DNA of 64,000 bases from contig JAAOOA010000273.1 in NCBI GenBank assembly GCA_012861695.1, positions 255,001-319,000 of the forward strand, in the 5' to 3' direction. Within the stretch, counting starts at the first letter, position 1, and every line of letters starts with the position of its first letter. A model generated the notes under the pieces. It saw only the letters and a program-made list of their open reading frames with translations. It was not told the DNA's origin and ran no database searches. Of this stretch, positions 35,924 to 51,460 are shown one piece after another. Made by a program: the position numbers and the translations under genes. The stretch is from Trematomus loennbergii. Taxonomy: Eukaryota; Chordata; Actinopteri; Perciformes; Nototheniidae.

Positions 35924-37537
35924 CTATTTCAGTTTACAAAACTCAGCTGTGGTTCCATGATTAAAGACAAACTCCAGCATGTAGCGGCTGAGTGAATGTG
36001 GTCTGCACTCTGTGGAGGAGAGTCATGGTTTCAGAGACGATGCTGTAGAAGGACAGAACACCTGCTCTGTGATCCAGGTACACTCCTACTCTGGAGGATG
36101 AGGACCTGAGACGGGAGTGTTGATACTGTTGTAATAAAATGAATAACTGTTTTGGTTACAATATAAGGACCAAGATTTGTCATTGAATCCAAATCGACTT
36201 TCATCCCCTGCTCTGATGATATTCTTGTATGCGACTGCTACAAGAACTCTTCCCCCTCTCCACTCCACCTCCAGTAACAACGTCCAGTCAGACTCTCTCT
36301 ACTCAGGACCTGAGAACATCCAATGAATCTGTCTGGGTGACTAGAATAAGGCTGTGTCCCATGATTGTTGCTTTTCGGCTCCCTTCAGATGATAACAGCG
36401 GTGTGTGCTGTGTTTGGATCCAGAGTGACTTCCTGTGAATATTGTAAGAACCCAGCTCTGGTGGTGGGCTCTGCTGCTGACAGTAAAACATCCACTTCAG
36501 TCGGTGAGACGTTTGTCCATTCCTCTCTCAGGACGTCCTGTAGTTTGTCTCTGACTGCTGACAGGGCCGCCGTCACGTCCTCAAAGTAGCTCAGAGGACG
36601 GATGTTGATGCTGGATGAGTGTGTAGGTTCACTGAGGGCTGACAGTGAGGGGTAGCTGAGCAGAAACTGGTTGTGATCCTCTGTGTGAGACAGCAGCTTC
36701 AGCTCAGCGTCTCTCCTCTTCAGCTCAGAGATCTCCTGCTCCAGCTTCTCCTGAAGCTCTTTGACTCGACTCACTTCTCTCTTCTGCTGGGATCTGACCT
36801 GCTGCTTCACATCAGAGCTTCTTTCTCCATGAGACGGATCAGCTCAGTGAACATCTTCTCACTGTCCTCCACTGCTTTATCAGCAGAGCCATTGACGGCC
36901 TCCACCTCCTGCTGAAGCAGCTTCACCTCCTTCTCTCTGTCCTGGATTCTCTGCTGGATGTTTAGTCGACTCCCCTCCAGCTCTCTCTGCCTCTCAGTCC
37001 TCTCTGCTGCAGCTGACACTGTGTCGTGGCCTTTGTGTTCGTCCACAGAGCAGATAACAGATACACTGCTGATCAGTGCGGCAGAACAGCTTCATCACCT
37101 CGTCGTGACGAGAGAGAGGGCTCCACCAGCTTGTGTTTCTAATTGAGCTACGTCATAATGAGCTGGAGGTGTTTCTCACAGTAAGATATAAGACAAGACA
37201 GGACTTACAGGCTCTCAGTTTCCTCCCAGTGCAGACATCACAGGCCACATCTTCAGCTCCAGCATAGCAGAGATCAGCAGGAGCAGCTTGGAGTCCAGTC
37301 TTCTTCAGCTCCTCCACTAAAGCTGCTAACATGGTGTTTTTCAGCAGGACAGGCCTCGGTGTGAAGCTCTGCCTACACTGAGGGCAGCTGTGGATTCTCT
37401 CCTCCCGTCCCAGAAGCCTTTAATACACTTCATGCAGTAGCTGTGTCCACAGGAATAGTCACCGGATCCTTCAGTAGATCCAGACAGATGGAACAAGAGA
37501 AGGTTTCCCGGTCCAGCTGAACTCCTTTCTGCGCCAT
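35924..37537 (-). pseudogene. TRIM E3 ubiquitin ligase-like gene, copy A (degraded)
   Basis: Intronless RING/B-box/coiled-coil/SPRY gene of the fish TRIM25/TRIM16/finTRIM-like class, which ligates ubiquitin in cytosolic innate immune signalling. The start ATG (37535-37537) opens [21 protein letters not shown] one-base loss after KDPVT breaks the RING before its CGH motif. The RING C-terminal half and the B-box2 region carry further deletions relative to copy B (near 37390 and 37110). The coiled coil (QQRIQDREKEVKLLQQEVEA) and the SPRY leader are recognisable. The SPRY has many small indels. Unlike copy B it keeps the full A-run at [10 protein letters not shown]. As read it cannot make a full TRIM. 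Confidence 0.85.
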
Positions 37538-40511
37538 TTCACCTCTCAGTAGCAGCGAGTGTCTGAGTTTCACTTCCTGAGAGCTGAAACTATGTGAGCT
37601 GTGATCTGAACAGCATGTGTGTGTGCAGTGAATGTGGCCTATCAGCTCTTGCTTTACCCACATGTTGGTTACACCCATCCTCCTCAGTGTGGATCTGAAG
37701 GGGAGGAACCAGGAAGTACAGAGTGGAGCTGGCTGTGTCTGAGAGCAGGAAGGAGAGGGAGGGCTTATCAAACTCTGAGTCATTCCAGGAGGAGGAGCAG
37801 ACACTCTGACTGTTTCCTCATTTACAAACGGAGCCTCGCTCACAACCTGCTCTACATTTGAAAACAGTCTTCAGCTGTAAAATATGTGTTTTAACTTCAG
37901 GCTTTTGTAGCACACAGCTCCACACTCATGGTGGCAGTGGTGTAAGAAGTACTCAGATATTCTACTAAAGCAAAAGTAGAAATACTACGGGGTAAAAATA
38001 CTCTGTTACAAGTAAAAGTACAAAAGCATTGGTATCAAAATATACTTAAAGTACCAAAAGTAAAAGTACTCCTTATGCATTATGGCCCTTTTCAGAATCG
38101 TATATATATATTGAGTTACTGGGTTACTATAATGATTATTGATGTGTTTTATCACAGTTAGTAAATGTAGAGATCATTTGAATAACTTGATGTCCTGCTG
38201 CTGGATATCTTATCCTATAAATATCTGTCAAAGTGTATTTAATCATTGATTTATATTTTGAATGATCTACTAATCTATATCTAACTAGTAAAAGCTGTGA
38301 AATGAATGCAGTGAAGTAAAAAGTACAATACTGTCTTCTAAAATGTAGTGCAGTAGAAGTATATAGCAGCATAAACTGAGACGTATTGGCATCAAAAAAA
38401 TAGTTAAAGTACCAAAAGTAAAAGTACTTACTGTGCGTAATGTCTCCTTTTAGAATCATATATATTGCATTACTGGATTATTTCATTCTTTATGCATTCA
38501 TGTGTCTTTTCCATCCCTAATAAAGTGTAGGGGAAATGGAGACAGTAACACACAACAGTCAGGGTGAAAGTGAACACAAGTTTATTTATTTACACCAAAG
38601 AAAATGCCAACAAATGTTCTTTAAGTGAGGAGACAAAGAAGATTGTGCCAAATTAAATAAATGAATATAACAAAACTCAAACAAAAAGCCCTCACTATCT
38701 GTTCTACTAACAAGGAGACAAAACAACTACAGGGTGCAACAATCTACTAACCTAGTGTGTCTATCAGAGTTTACCTACGTGAGGAGAGGTAGAGGGTACC
38801 CCAAACTTACCCAAATCCTCCACTTCCCACCACACACACATTTAACAATACTAAAAACAAGAAGACAGAATAATGACCAAATCTCTCAGAGACCACAAAG
38901 AGGCTCTGGAGTCAGCAGCAGGTCTGAGAGAGCGAAGGCTTCCTGGATCGCCTCCTTTAATGACCGGCCCTGGCTACCTTCTTATATGGAAATAAAACAC
39001 TAATAGAAAAATAGAATGTCTTTGATAATTCACTATAACTAAGTTCTAAATGTGTCCTCTGTTAAGATGTTGAATTAACACCAGAATTGAATAAATTAAT
39101 ACATTATTTCTGATAGCAGTATGTGAAATTATATCTGTAGCTATATTATAAACTCTACTTGTATCTTATCAGTTAATTAGTTACAAAAATACATTTAACT
39201 CTTCCCTGGTTCTGGCAGAAACAGTTCTTTCTGAAATGTTTTGGGACATTTGGATGTATCCCTTTTAGTATGATAATTAGCCTGTTAGCATTATCCAGAC
39301 AGCATTGTGTGACTTGTTGAACTGGTTTACCTGCATGTGTGGGTGTAGGCATTCCTTTTAGTGTGATAATAGGCTAAGCCAGACAGAATGAACACTTGTT
39401 CAACCTGCCTATCTATTCCTTCAGGTAATCTATTACAATATAATAAGCATATGTATTATTGATACATATTTATTAATGACTTTTTCCATTTCAGAATGCC
39501 AGCAGCAAAGAGAGGTCCTGGATTCAGTGTGCAGGATGTGATCCAAAAAGGAGAAAGTGATTTGAGATGGAATCAGAGGACACTGCTATGAGTGAAGAAG
39601 CAGATGAAGATGCCTGTGGACAAAGAAAACCAACAACAATCCATCCCTCACATACTTATGTATATATAATAACTTGCTTTATATTTGGCTTTTGTTATTG
39701 TTCATTTGTAAATTCAACATGTATATTTTCTACTTTCTTGTTTATTTCTAGTCTTTTTTCATTTGTATTGTATGCCATGTCTTTTATGCTGCTGCAACAC
39801 AACAATGTCCCAAATTGAGATCAATAAAGTTCTATCTTATCTCTTATCTGAACCCAATGGCCGCCCAGTCAGTGATTATGTGGACATCGAGCCCCAACCA
39901 AATAAACACACCAAGCCCCGTGACAGGTATCGCTGGCTGAACAAAGATTTGATCAGTCCCAATACTGATTTTTTCTTTTGAGTAATAAATCAGAATTCTT
40001 ACTTAAATCTCAGATCTATGAAAACAAATCCTGAAGGTTTTCATGAAAATAAATAAAATATATTTGAACAAGACCAGGCCCAGAGAAGTGATATAATAAG
40101 GAAGCAGTCACACTGGGCTAATACACACTGCATGTAAACGACAAATGTGAAGACAAATCACAAATGTGACTCAGTAATGGCTAATACACAGTTACCGATG
40201 GCTCATTTGACCCCTACAGAATGTACTTAAATTGACAATATAAAATAGATTACAACGACAGACGATCAATACTCAAAGTCCCCGTCTGTATGGAATGCAC
40301 CCTCGAAGAAATCTGATCAGACTGAGACAGCTCTTCATCCTGAGCTGCAGAAAAGTCTCCTTTGCTTTCAGAAAAGTCCACTTGAACGAGTGCTGCACCA
40401 CTACTGGGCTCTTCACATCCTCCATGACAGGAGAGGAGAGGGGGTGAAGCTGCCATGGTGCTCCTGTGCACATGAGACAGTCCTCAGATTGAGAAGAAGG
40501 AGGGGGGGGGG

Positions 40512-42380
<1,869 letters not shown>

Positions 42381-43919
42381 CTTTAAAGATAAAAAGAAGC
42401 AATGTTAGTCCATAGAAAGTGACAATGCTAGATTCAAGATTCAAGGCTTTTATTGTCATGTGTGCATAGCTGCAGTTCTCTTAGGTCACAGACTCCTCCA
42501 ACAGAGCAACACAATAAAACAGATAAAATAGTGCAAGTAATACAATATAATATAATAGAAATAGTGCAAGTCTACACTACAGATGGAGCATCTTATTTTG
42601 GACAGTTTGAAACGCGAGGGTCGTGATCGGCCCGTGATCGGTTCGTGATGAAGAGCCGGCCCCCAGTCTGACTTGATACCGCCCCCGTGATAAATAAATG
42701 TAATTATTGTGAAGCCAGCTGCAATGGATCATTGATCCACCAGGGGTGCAGTGGGGTTCCACACTGGAGCTCATGTGAAATCAACTTCGATACAGTAAGC
42801 TGGATGTACAGTATGTCTGGTACTAATGTATAGCGGATCTTTGTTAAGATCCATGTCACGGATAGGATCATAGTCTGTGCTAAATAAGACATGTAATCAT
42901 TTACAAAACATCACCATGTTGTTATTTAACAAAATAATGTTGTTTAGTCGAAAAAAACGAACGAGAAGAATGCAGCCGGCTCTCCCGATTTGTAATCCTA
43001 ATTTAATCATCATCTTCACCACGATCATTTATGTTTATGTTCGCCGAATTAACATGAAATCACTGACAAATATGAATATTCTGAATTCAACTTCATTAAA
43101 ACGATCAGGATCCCTGGTGTGTTATTTTCCCCACAATGAGAAAGTCAGAAAAGCAGAAAAAGAACACTCAAACCGAGAGATGAGTTATTATTACAACGTG
43201 ACTTCACTATTATTTAACAACTGTTTTTATTGGGTTCTTTTATTTGGGGTTAAGTATAGGTGAATTGCACTAATGTGGGAAAGATCGTGATGTCTCCTCC
43301 GATCTGCTTTATGATCTTCTTTCTCCCGCTGTGTAGATTGGGGACCGCCGTCCTCTGTCTTCAATGTTCGACATCGCGTGAAACAGAGGATTTCGACATT
43401 CTGTATTCCTTGCTTACTTCCTTAAACCTTTTCTCCTCCTTATCTCTTTCATGACTTTTTTATTTAATGCTTTATAACAGCTGTAATAGTTCGTTTAGAA
43501 ATCCTAGAAACACTTTTACGGCAGCTCTCATTTACGGTAACTCCTTCTGACGTCATAGCTACCCACGTATGTGAAAACACTTTACGATCAACGGTACCTT
43601 CATTTAATATTCATCAGTAATAATATCTCGACATCTATAGATGTAATGTTAAAGTCAGTAGGTTTTGGTGTGCAACATTCCGTGTCATTTTTACTTCACA
43701 TTCAGAAAACGTAATATTAGCCACATGCTTGTCAATACTAACCGGATATGAAGGATTTTCAGAGTAAAAGCTTGGCATTGAGATTTTATGAGAACTTCCG
43801 GGTTTTCACAATAAAACAGCTTTTAAACTGACGGTATGTTTTAGACTAAATAATGCTATTAACATTGATTTTAATTTTAAAATTTTCAATATTTCAGACT
43901 TCTGGAATATATTGCGATA

Positions 43920-44065
43920 TGAACAGGGTTGGGAGGGTTACTTTGTAAATGTAATCAGTTACTGATTACTGAATACATGGCTCTGAAAGTAATCCGAATA
44001 GTTACAGTTACGTGTCTTAAAAAAGTAACGTAATCAGATTACTTTTAGATTACTTTTGGATTACT
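43920..44065 (+). repeat. dispersed repeat with agttactgattact motifs
   Basis: Starts gggttgggagggttactttg, then repeated taatcagttac/taatcagattac blocks, as in a common fish MITE end. Only one end was found. Confidence 0.5.
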
Positions 44066-45380
44066 TTCTTTATCCATCACAGATGAGAAAATAATAAAAC
44101 AAATACAAAGAGGAAACAATTTGCTTTTAAAGCCTATTGTATACTAACTGTGTGATTTATATTGCTTTTCAAATGCATATAGGCCCCCCATTTACACTGC
44201 ACTTCCCGTCAAGAATATGAATAGAACTTAGTTAGATCACTTTACAGATCAGGTTGGACCAGCCCTTCTCTGTCGCTACTCTCTGCAGGTCCGCTCCATT
44301 TCCTACTGCAGATCAAAAAAAGCTAAAAATATGTATTTCTTAATAAACTAAATAGGCCACCATTGGTAGCAGTTCTCATTATATACTTCTCAGTAACTGC
44401 TCCCCTTAAATTAAATGTATTCTGTAGATTTTGGGGATTCATTAATGCATTTATTGCCATCACCATGCTTTTTCAAGACTCTTTTCAATTCTATCATTTT
44501 ATAAGGACTTTTCAGATGTCTGAGTGTAATATCTGCATTTTCTATTTTGGTTTGATAAGGACACATCCTGGGGATTGTGTTTACAAACATTGACCATACC
44601 GTTCACCATCCCCCACCCCCCTACTGTATGTTGATTTTTGACTTTGTTTGCCTACATGTAAATGGATGGCATTGAGTACCTACCCCCCTCTGAGTGAATA
44701 CCTGCTTAGCTACTTGGCACTAAGTACAGATATGTCTACCTTTTCTTCTTAGAGTTAGCCAAGAGGCTATTTTCATCTGTAGTTAGTTAGTTAGTTTTTT
44801 CGGCTTAGTGAACGTGTGTCCTTCCTCCGCGGCTCCTCCGTGCAGAGAGTTTGCAGCGGTGTGTGTCAGCAATGTGCAGTCAGGGGAAGCACGGATTGGC
44901 CGTCGGGAGAGTCGGGACTTATCCCTGGCCAGCTGTGAGTTCTGGAGAATCACAGAACGGCCGGACGCCAACGGCCCGGTTCGCTTACGGCCGACAACAC
45001 CCCCCCCCCCCCGTTGACAATTCACGAGCGTCTAACTCTCCCCCCCCGTCGCCCCCGTCGCACCTTCTAACAGAGCCCCCCCACATATCAAATCCCAATT
45101 TAACCCCTGGCCTCTGGAGCAGAAATGAAAGACTTTAAAAATGTTTACGTTTTGGTAAGTTTTTAGAGAAATGTTGTAATGTTGCAACGTTGGCCTTAGG
45201 TGGGAGCAGAATTTCTGTATTTCTACTCACATTGTCTGAATAAATATATTGAACAACTAAGGGTTAATTTGCAGGATTGATTGCTTACTTAGCCCTATAT
45301 CAGTATATAGCATGAATAATAATCACACATCACTCATATTGTTATGAATAATCATTTATCATATCATTTATTAAATAGTA

Positions 45381-45425
45381 AGTCGCTTTGGATAAAAGCG
45401 TCAGCTAAATGCAATTTATGAAGGC
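45381..45425 (+). mobile_element. V-SINE type 3' core fragment
   Basis: gtaagtcgctttggataaaagcgtcagctaaatg-type sequence, the conserved 3' end of fish tRNA-SINEs; no head is present. Confidence 0.65.
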
Positions 45426-47238
45426 CTCACTCAGGATTTTTTTACCAAGTGTTTTTATTGCTCTTGGGGCATTAAAAACAAGATTTTAACTTTAGTTTTT
45501 TATATAATATCTGCTCTATTTTCTCTTGTGAAAAACTAAGTCTTAGTTTGGCCATAGTTATTTAATATATAAAGACTATATATTATTGAATTACAAGATT
45601 AGATATACTTCATTTGATCTAAAATATTGATGTGTTCAATGCTCTTCTAAACAAAACTGAAAGTCCATGAAAGTTGTCTTCCTGTTTTTGTGAAGGAAGC
45701 GCCATCTCCTGGTTAAATCCTGAAATTGAAAATCTGGCAACGCCCTCTTGGAAAATAGTGGAGGGCTTAACATTCCAGATACTGGTCTTTGGCAGGTCTT
45801 AGGCAGGTAGCTGGCAGGTAGTAGGCAGGAAGCAGTAAGCTGGAGTCTGAAATAAGATGCTCCATCTGTATGTGTGGGTTCAGCCCTGCATTCATTACAC
45901 ACACTTTTGGTAGTAGGGAATTAAACAATAACATTTTTGAGGCTAATAAACATTTACATCTGGCTCTTGAGGGCTCTGAAGTGAAGTGTGCTTCTTCCGC
46001 CAAATCTACCCAGACATATTACCACAAATACAAAAGAGGCAGCACTTGACAATGATACCACTCAGCTCAATGTCATGTTGAAATAAAAAGTACAATAGAT
46101 ACAGAAAATGAAGGCATAAACAATCTGGGTCTGCAATATATTTATTATATCCGCACAGGGTTCAGGTATTGTGTGTGATGAGGCACTGCTCAGTAAATAT
46201 AGACATTGTTTAACATATTCTTTTACTTTATTACCTCAAAATGACTTTCCCAGCATCACATCCTCGGTCCTCCAAGTGCATTTAGAGAAATGAGATGTCC
46301 TTCAACATGGCTGAAATCCATTTCCGGGTCACTACCGGAGGACCGAGGAGTCGAGGAGTCGAGGAGGGGAAATGAGAGAAATGAGAAAGGCCCTATAGGA
46401 GTAACGTGCTGCAGCTTAAAAACGATGAAACATATTAACAGCAATGTGCCCAAACACATGCAGATGAAGAGAAATCTACACCAACCTGACGAGACATGAG
46501 CAGGGCTAAAAGACTACATAGCTACAAATAACGTAACATCTGAATTAATCTGATTTTTCTTAATCCTACAAATAAATAAAATATATATAAAAACATACAA
46601 ATATGTTACTTCCTGTCTTGTGTGGTTTGACCTTTGACCTTTGACAGCTCACCTGTTGGAAATGTGTTGGGAGTTGTGGAGATTTGAGGATCTGAGCAGG
46701 ATGTGCTCACTTTGAGTGTGTTTGAGTGTAAATGATGGCGCAGTGTGCGACATGTCATCACGTGAGTGTGTTGGCAAGTGACAAAACAGTAATTGTTGAA
46801 AAAGAGGACTTTTTGAAGAATATAAAAAATGTCACGCACACGCCAGCGTGCCGCATGTCAAAAGGGACCATTTGCTGTGAATGTGAAAGGCGTCAGTGGT
46901 TTAATTGATGAGATATGGACGTTTTCCCACTGTTGCCGGGCAGATCAGAGGTGAAAAAAAACGTTTGTCAGGTTTGACCTAAACAAAAAAAAGTTGTCGG
47001 GAGAGACTTGTTTTCTCGGTCCATTTCCAGTCGCCGTGTAGACCCACGTAGGTTTCTCTGTGTCTTTTTTGTTCTACTAACCAAGTCAGCATTTAGCATT
47101 TGGCATTGAGCACATGGTTATTGAACAGGAAGTCTCACCTGTGTGCTGTCGTGTGTCTCCAGGCCACCAGGGGCGGAGGAGGACATGAGCTGGATAACCT
47201 GGTTGGAGCTCAGGGAGCAGAGAAGCACCTCCAAAGAC

Positions 47239-47288
47239 CTACACACACACACACACACACACCCCACCCATCCACCCACACACACCCA

Positions 47289-47332
<44 letters not shown>

Positions 47333-47352
47333 CCGCGCACACACACACACAC
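47239..47352 (+). repeat. (CA)n tract at the border of unit B
   Basis: CA with CCC interruptions. The preceding 47160-47238 could read as a short exon on either strand, but no family was recognised. Confidence 0.95.
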
Positions 47353-48289
47353 CTGCTGTCTTTCTGCTGACACAATCTCGATCTCATACCTGAGTTCTGT
47401 TGTGTTGTCTCACACACACACCTCGCTTTATACTCTTACATTAGACTCAAAACAAACCCACAGAAGAACAGAAGCTCAATGTTCCCTGTGTGACTTTAAG
47501 GTTTACAACGTGACGCAGGAGTTCCTTGCTGTTTCGGTCGGACCGGTCTGACATCAAACTGCTGCTGCTGGAGAAACGGCTCACCAGCCTCAGGCTCCAT
47601 TATTGATCTTAGCAAGAGATGCCTTTTTCAGATTGTACAAGTTCACCTTTTTCAGCTCTGGTTTCATCTGATTTTTCTTAATCCTACAAATAAATAAAGT
47701 AAAAGACAGAGATTTTCACTTTTGTCCTTTTAGTTCTTTTATTAACAAGAAAACCCCAACATTACAAAATATACAGACATGTGGCACTCGACCTGTTGGC
47801 TTTTCTTTTTATGACTTTTCTTTTTTATTTTGTTGCATTATTCAAACTTTCATTTATGCATTCAACACATTTAGACTTAGTTACAAATTAAAAACCTTTA
47901 GAATCAAATATCTCCAATGAAAGAAGCTCTGGTGCTTTCTCTCTAAAGACTCACTTTACAAGAGAAACAACGACACACAAATACATCAATATCCATATTC
48001 AACACATTTTTAAATCATGAACACACGTCTCTGTTAAACACATACAAGACTACAAATACAATTGAACAGAGTAAAAGGCAATCAGAGTATAAGACTATAT
48101 GTTTTAAATGATTATATGATCATTTAACACGACACAGAACAACTCGTGAGAAGATGTTAAAGCACATCCCATCATGTTTGATTGACAGCTGATCTCTGTG
48201 CAGTGAAGACATGAGCAATCAGCTCTCAGCAACAATGATGGACACACGGTGAGTTTAAGAAGTAGAAGAGTTCCTCAAATGACTTCAGG

Positions 48290-49930
48290 CTATTTCAGTT
48301 TACAAAACTCAGCTGTGTTCCATAACAAAGCCAACTCCAGCATGTAGCGGCTGAGTGAATGTGGTCTGCACTCTGTGGAGGAGAGTCATGGTTTCAGAGA
48401 CGCTGTAGAAGGACAGAACACCTGCTCTGTGATCCAGGTACACTCCTACTCTGGAGGACAGAGGACCTGAGACGGGAGTGTGATACTGTTGTAACGAAAT
48501 GATAACTGTTTTGGTTACAACTAAGGACCAAGATTTGTCATTGATCCAAATCCACATTCATCCCTGCTCTGCTGATATTCTTGTATGCGACTGCTACAAA
48601 CTCTCCCCTCTCCACTCCACCTCCCAGTAACAACGTCCAGTCAGACTCTCTCTACTCAGGACCTGAGATAATCAGTGAATCTGTCTGGGTGACTAGAATA
48701 AGACTGTGTTGTTCATGATGTTGCTTTTCTGCTCCCCTCAGATAATAACAGCCGTGTGTTGCTGTGTTTGGATCCAGAGTGACTTCCTGTGAATATTGTA
48801 AGAACCCAGCTCTGGTGGTGGGCTCTGCTGCTGACAGTAAAACATCCACTTCAGTCGGTGAGACGTTTGTCCATTCCTCTCTCAGGACGTCCTGTAGTTT
48901 GTCTCTGACTGCTGACAGGGCCGCCGTCACGTCCTCAAAGTAGCTCAGAGGACGGATGTTGATGCTGGATGAGTGTGTAGGTTCACTGAGGGCTGACAGT
49001 GAGGGGTAGCTGTGCAGAAACTGGTTGTGATCCTCTGTGTGAGACAGCAGCTTCAGCTCAGCGTCTCTCCTCTTCAGCTCAGAGATCTCCTGCTCCAGCT
49101 TCTCCTGAAGCTCTTTGACTCGACTCACTTCTCTCTTCTGCTGGGATCTGACCTGCTGCTTCACATCAGAGCTTCTTTTCTCCATGAGACGGATCAGCTC
49201 AGTGAACATCTTCTCACTGTCCTCCACTGCTTTATCAGCAGAGCCATTGACGGCCTCCACCTCCTGCTGAAGCAGCTTCACCTCCTTCTCTCTGTCCTGG
49301 ATTCTCTGCTGGATGTTTAGTCGACTCCCCTCCAGCTCTCTCTGCCTCTCAGTCCTCTCTGCTGCAGCTGACACTGTGTCGTGGCCTTTGTGTTCGTCCA
49401 CAGTGCAGAGATAACAGATACACTGCTGATCAGTGCGGCAGAACAGCTTCATCACCTCGTCGTGACGAGAGCAGATGTTCTCCTGGAGCTTCTTGGAGGG
49501 CTCCACCAGCTTGTGTTTTTTAATTGAGCTACGTCATAATGAGGCTGGAGGTGTTTCTCACAGTAAGATACAAGACACACGAGGCAGGACTTACAGGCTC
49601 TCAGTTTCCTCCCAGTGCAGACATCACAGGCCACATCTTCAGCTCCAGCATAGCAGAGATCAGCAGGAGCAGCTTGGAGTCCAGTCTTCTTCAGCTCCTC
49701 CACTAAAGCTGCTAACATGGTGTTTTCAGCAGGACAGGCCTCGGTGTGAAGCTCTGCCTACACTGAGGGCAGCTGTGGATCTTCTTCTCATCCTCTCCGT
49801 CCCAGAAGCCTTTAATACACTTCATGCAGTAGCTGTGTCCACAGGAAGTGGTCACCGGATCCTTCAGTAGATCCAGACAGATCGAACAAGAGAAGGTTTC
49901 CCGGTCCAGCTGAACTCCTTTCTGCGCCAT
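48290..49930 (-). pseudogene. TRIM E3 ubiquitin ligase-like gene, copy B (best preserved)
   Basis: Intronless. The first frame (from 49930) gives an intact C3HC4 [28 protein letters not shown] one-base loss in an A-run (about 49716) shifts to [11 protein letters not shown] and the B-box1-like [19 protein letters not shown] second A-run loss near 49518 shifts to a 284-residue frame (48652-49506) with B-box2 (CSRHDEVMKLFCRTDQQCIC), a coiled coil of about 100 residues and the SPRY-linked DVLLSAAEP leader. The SPRY follows as fragments (NDKSWSL; SRVGVYLDHRAG) to a stop at 48290-48292. The first two breaks sit in homopolymers and may be sequencing errors; the SPRY damage is wider. A TRIM25/TRIM16-like identity is likely; a numbered orthologue cannot be assigned. 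Confidence 0.85.
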
Positions 49931-50986
49931 TTCACCTCTCAGTAGCAGCGAGTGTCTGAGTTTCACTTCCTGAGAGCTGAAACTATGTGAGCTGTGATCT
50001 GAACAGCATGTGTGTGTGCAGTGAATGTGGCCTATCAGCTCTTGTGCTTTACCCACATGTTGGTTACACCCATCCTCCTCAGTGTGGATCTGAAGGGGAG
50101 GAGCCAGGAAGTACAGAGTGGAGCTGGCTGTGTCTGAGAGCAGGAAGGAGAGGGAGGGCTTATCAAACTCTGACTCATTCCAGGAGGAGGAGCAGACACT
50201 CTGAACTGTTTCCTCATTTACAAACGGAGCCTCGCTCACAACCTGCTCTACATTTGAAAACAGTCTTCAGCTGTAAAATATTTTTTAACTTCAGGCTTTT
50301 GTAGCACACAGCTCCACACTCATGGTGGCAGTGGTGTAAGAAGTACTCAGATATTCTACTAAAGCAAAAGTAGAAATACTACTGTTAAAGTAAAAGTACA
50401 AAAGCATTGGTATCAAAATATACTTAAAGTACCAAAAGTAAAAGTACTCCTTATGCATTATGGCCCTTTTCAGAATCGTATATATATATTGAGTTACTGG
50501 GTTACTATAATGATTATTGATGTGTTTCACAGTTAGTAAATGTAGAGATCATTTGAATAACTTGATGTCCTGCTGCTGGATATCTTATCCTATAAATATC
50601 TGTCAAAGTGTATTTAATCATTGATTTATATATTGAATGATCTACTAATCTATATCTAACTAGTAAAAGCTGTGAAATGAATGCAGTGAAGTAAAAAGTA
50701 CAATACTCTTCTAAAATGTAGTGCAGTAGAAGTATATAGCAGCATAAACTGAGACGTATTGGCATTTACCAAAAGTAAAAGTACTTACTGTGCGTAATGT
50801 CTCATTTTAGAATCATATATATTGAATTACTGGATTATTTCATTTTTAAATTCATGTGTCTTCCCTAATAAAGTGTAGGGGAAATGGAGACAGTAACACA
50901 TAACAGTCAGGGTGAAAGTGAACACAAGTTTATTTATATGTATCGAATTCGATATAAAAAAAGTCTTCCGTTCACAAGCAATCGGT

Positions 50987-51460
50987 TCAATAAACGTGTC
51001 CTTCACACGAGACCGCTGGAGATGCTGGAGACGCTGTAGTACATATGCCGGGCCTGTAAGTGGCGCTGTACTTCCGCCACAAAATACACCAAAAGCAGCG
51101 AATAAGACCCCCGAGCATGGTTGCCATGGTTGCCATGATTGCCCTTCTGTTTATTCTCCTTGGTGGATTTAGCAACATGTAGTTCATGTAGTTCTCCATG
51201 TCCACTTGTTGCTGATGGTTGTGGTAGAGGAGCTGTAGATTTTGCACTAACATCTGTAGCATGGTCAGTAGCGTCTGGAGCACGAAAGCAACCATTTGAT
51301 CCGCCATTGTTGTTGTTGTGTTGCGAAACACATCAGCAATGACGTGGGTGATGCAGGGGTGAGCAGGAGATGTGGGGAGAGGCGGGGCTATGGCGTCATC
51401 GTTATCAGGAAATGATCGTATAGGCGTACACACGGAGCCGTTATCACATACCCCATTCAC
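50987..51460 (-). CDS. 157-residue frame, possible transposase N-terminus
   Basis: The most gene-like part starts at an internal MADQMVAFVLQTLLTML and is helix-rich with leucines and glutamines, then RRINRRAIMATMATMLGG. N-terminal parts of some Harbinger-type proteins look like this, but no catalytic motif is present. It is only in unit B, within the segment replacing unit A sequence. Low confidence that it is translated. Confidence 0.3.
   Translation of the reverse strand: MNGVCDNGSVCTPIRSFPDNDDAIAPPLPTSPAHPCITHVIADVFRNTTTTMADQMVAFVLQTLLTMLQMLVQNLQLLYHNHQQQVDMENYMNYMLLNPPRRINRRAIMATMATMLGGLIRCFWCILWRKYSATYRPGICTTASPASPAVSCEGHVY

Larger units (their letters stand above)
42571..47238. other. 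unduplicated spacer between units A and B, no gene seen
   Basis: AT-rich apart from a GC-rich patch at about 44810-45070 (CCGTCGGGAGAGTCGGGAC and a C13 run) that may be a transposon end or CpG island. Contains the V-SINE core fragment and the agttactgattact repeat. Frames of 60-130 codons have no domain. 47160-47238 shows an AG before a GC-rich short open stretch, unrecognised. Confidence 0.5.

Noticed and set aside
36673..36915. Leucine-rich plus-strand frame, also at 49012-49320
   Set aside because: Antisense shadow of the TRIM coiled coil.
38734..39003. 89-codon frame also present at 52636-52881
   Set aside because: Part of the segmental duplication; no recognisable domain and the N-terminus differs between copies.
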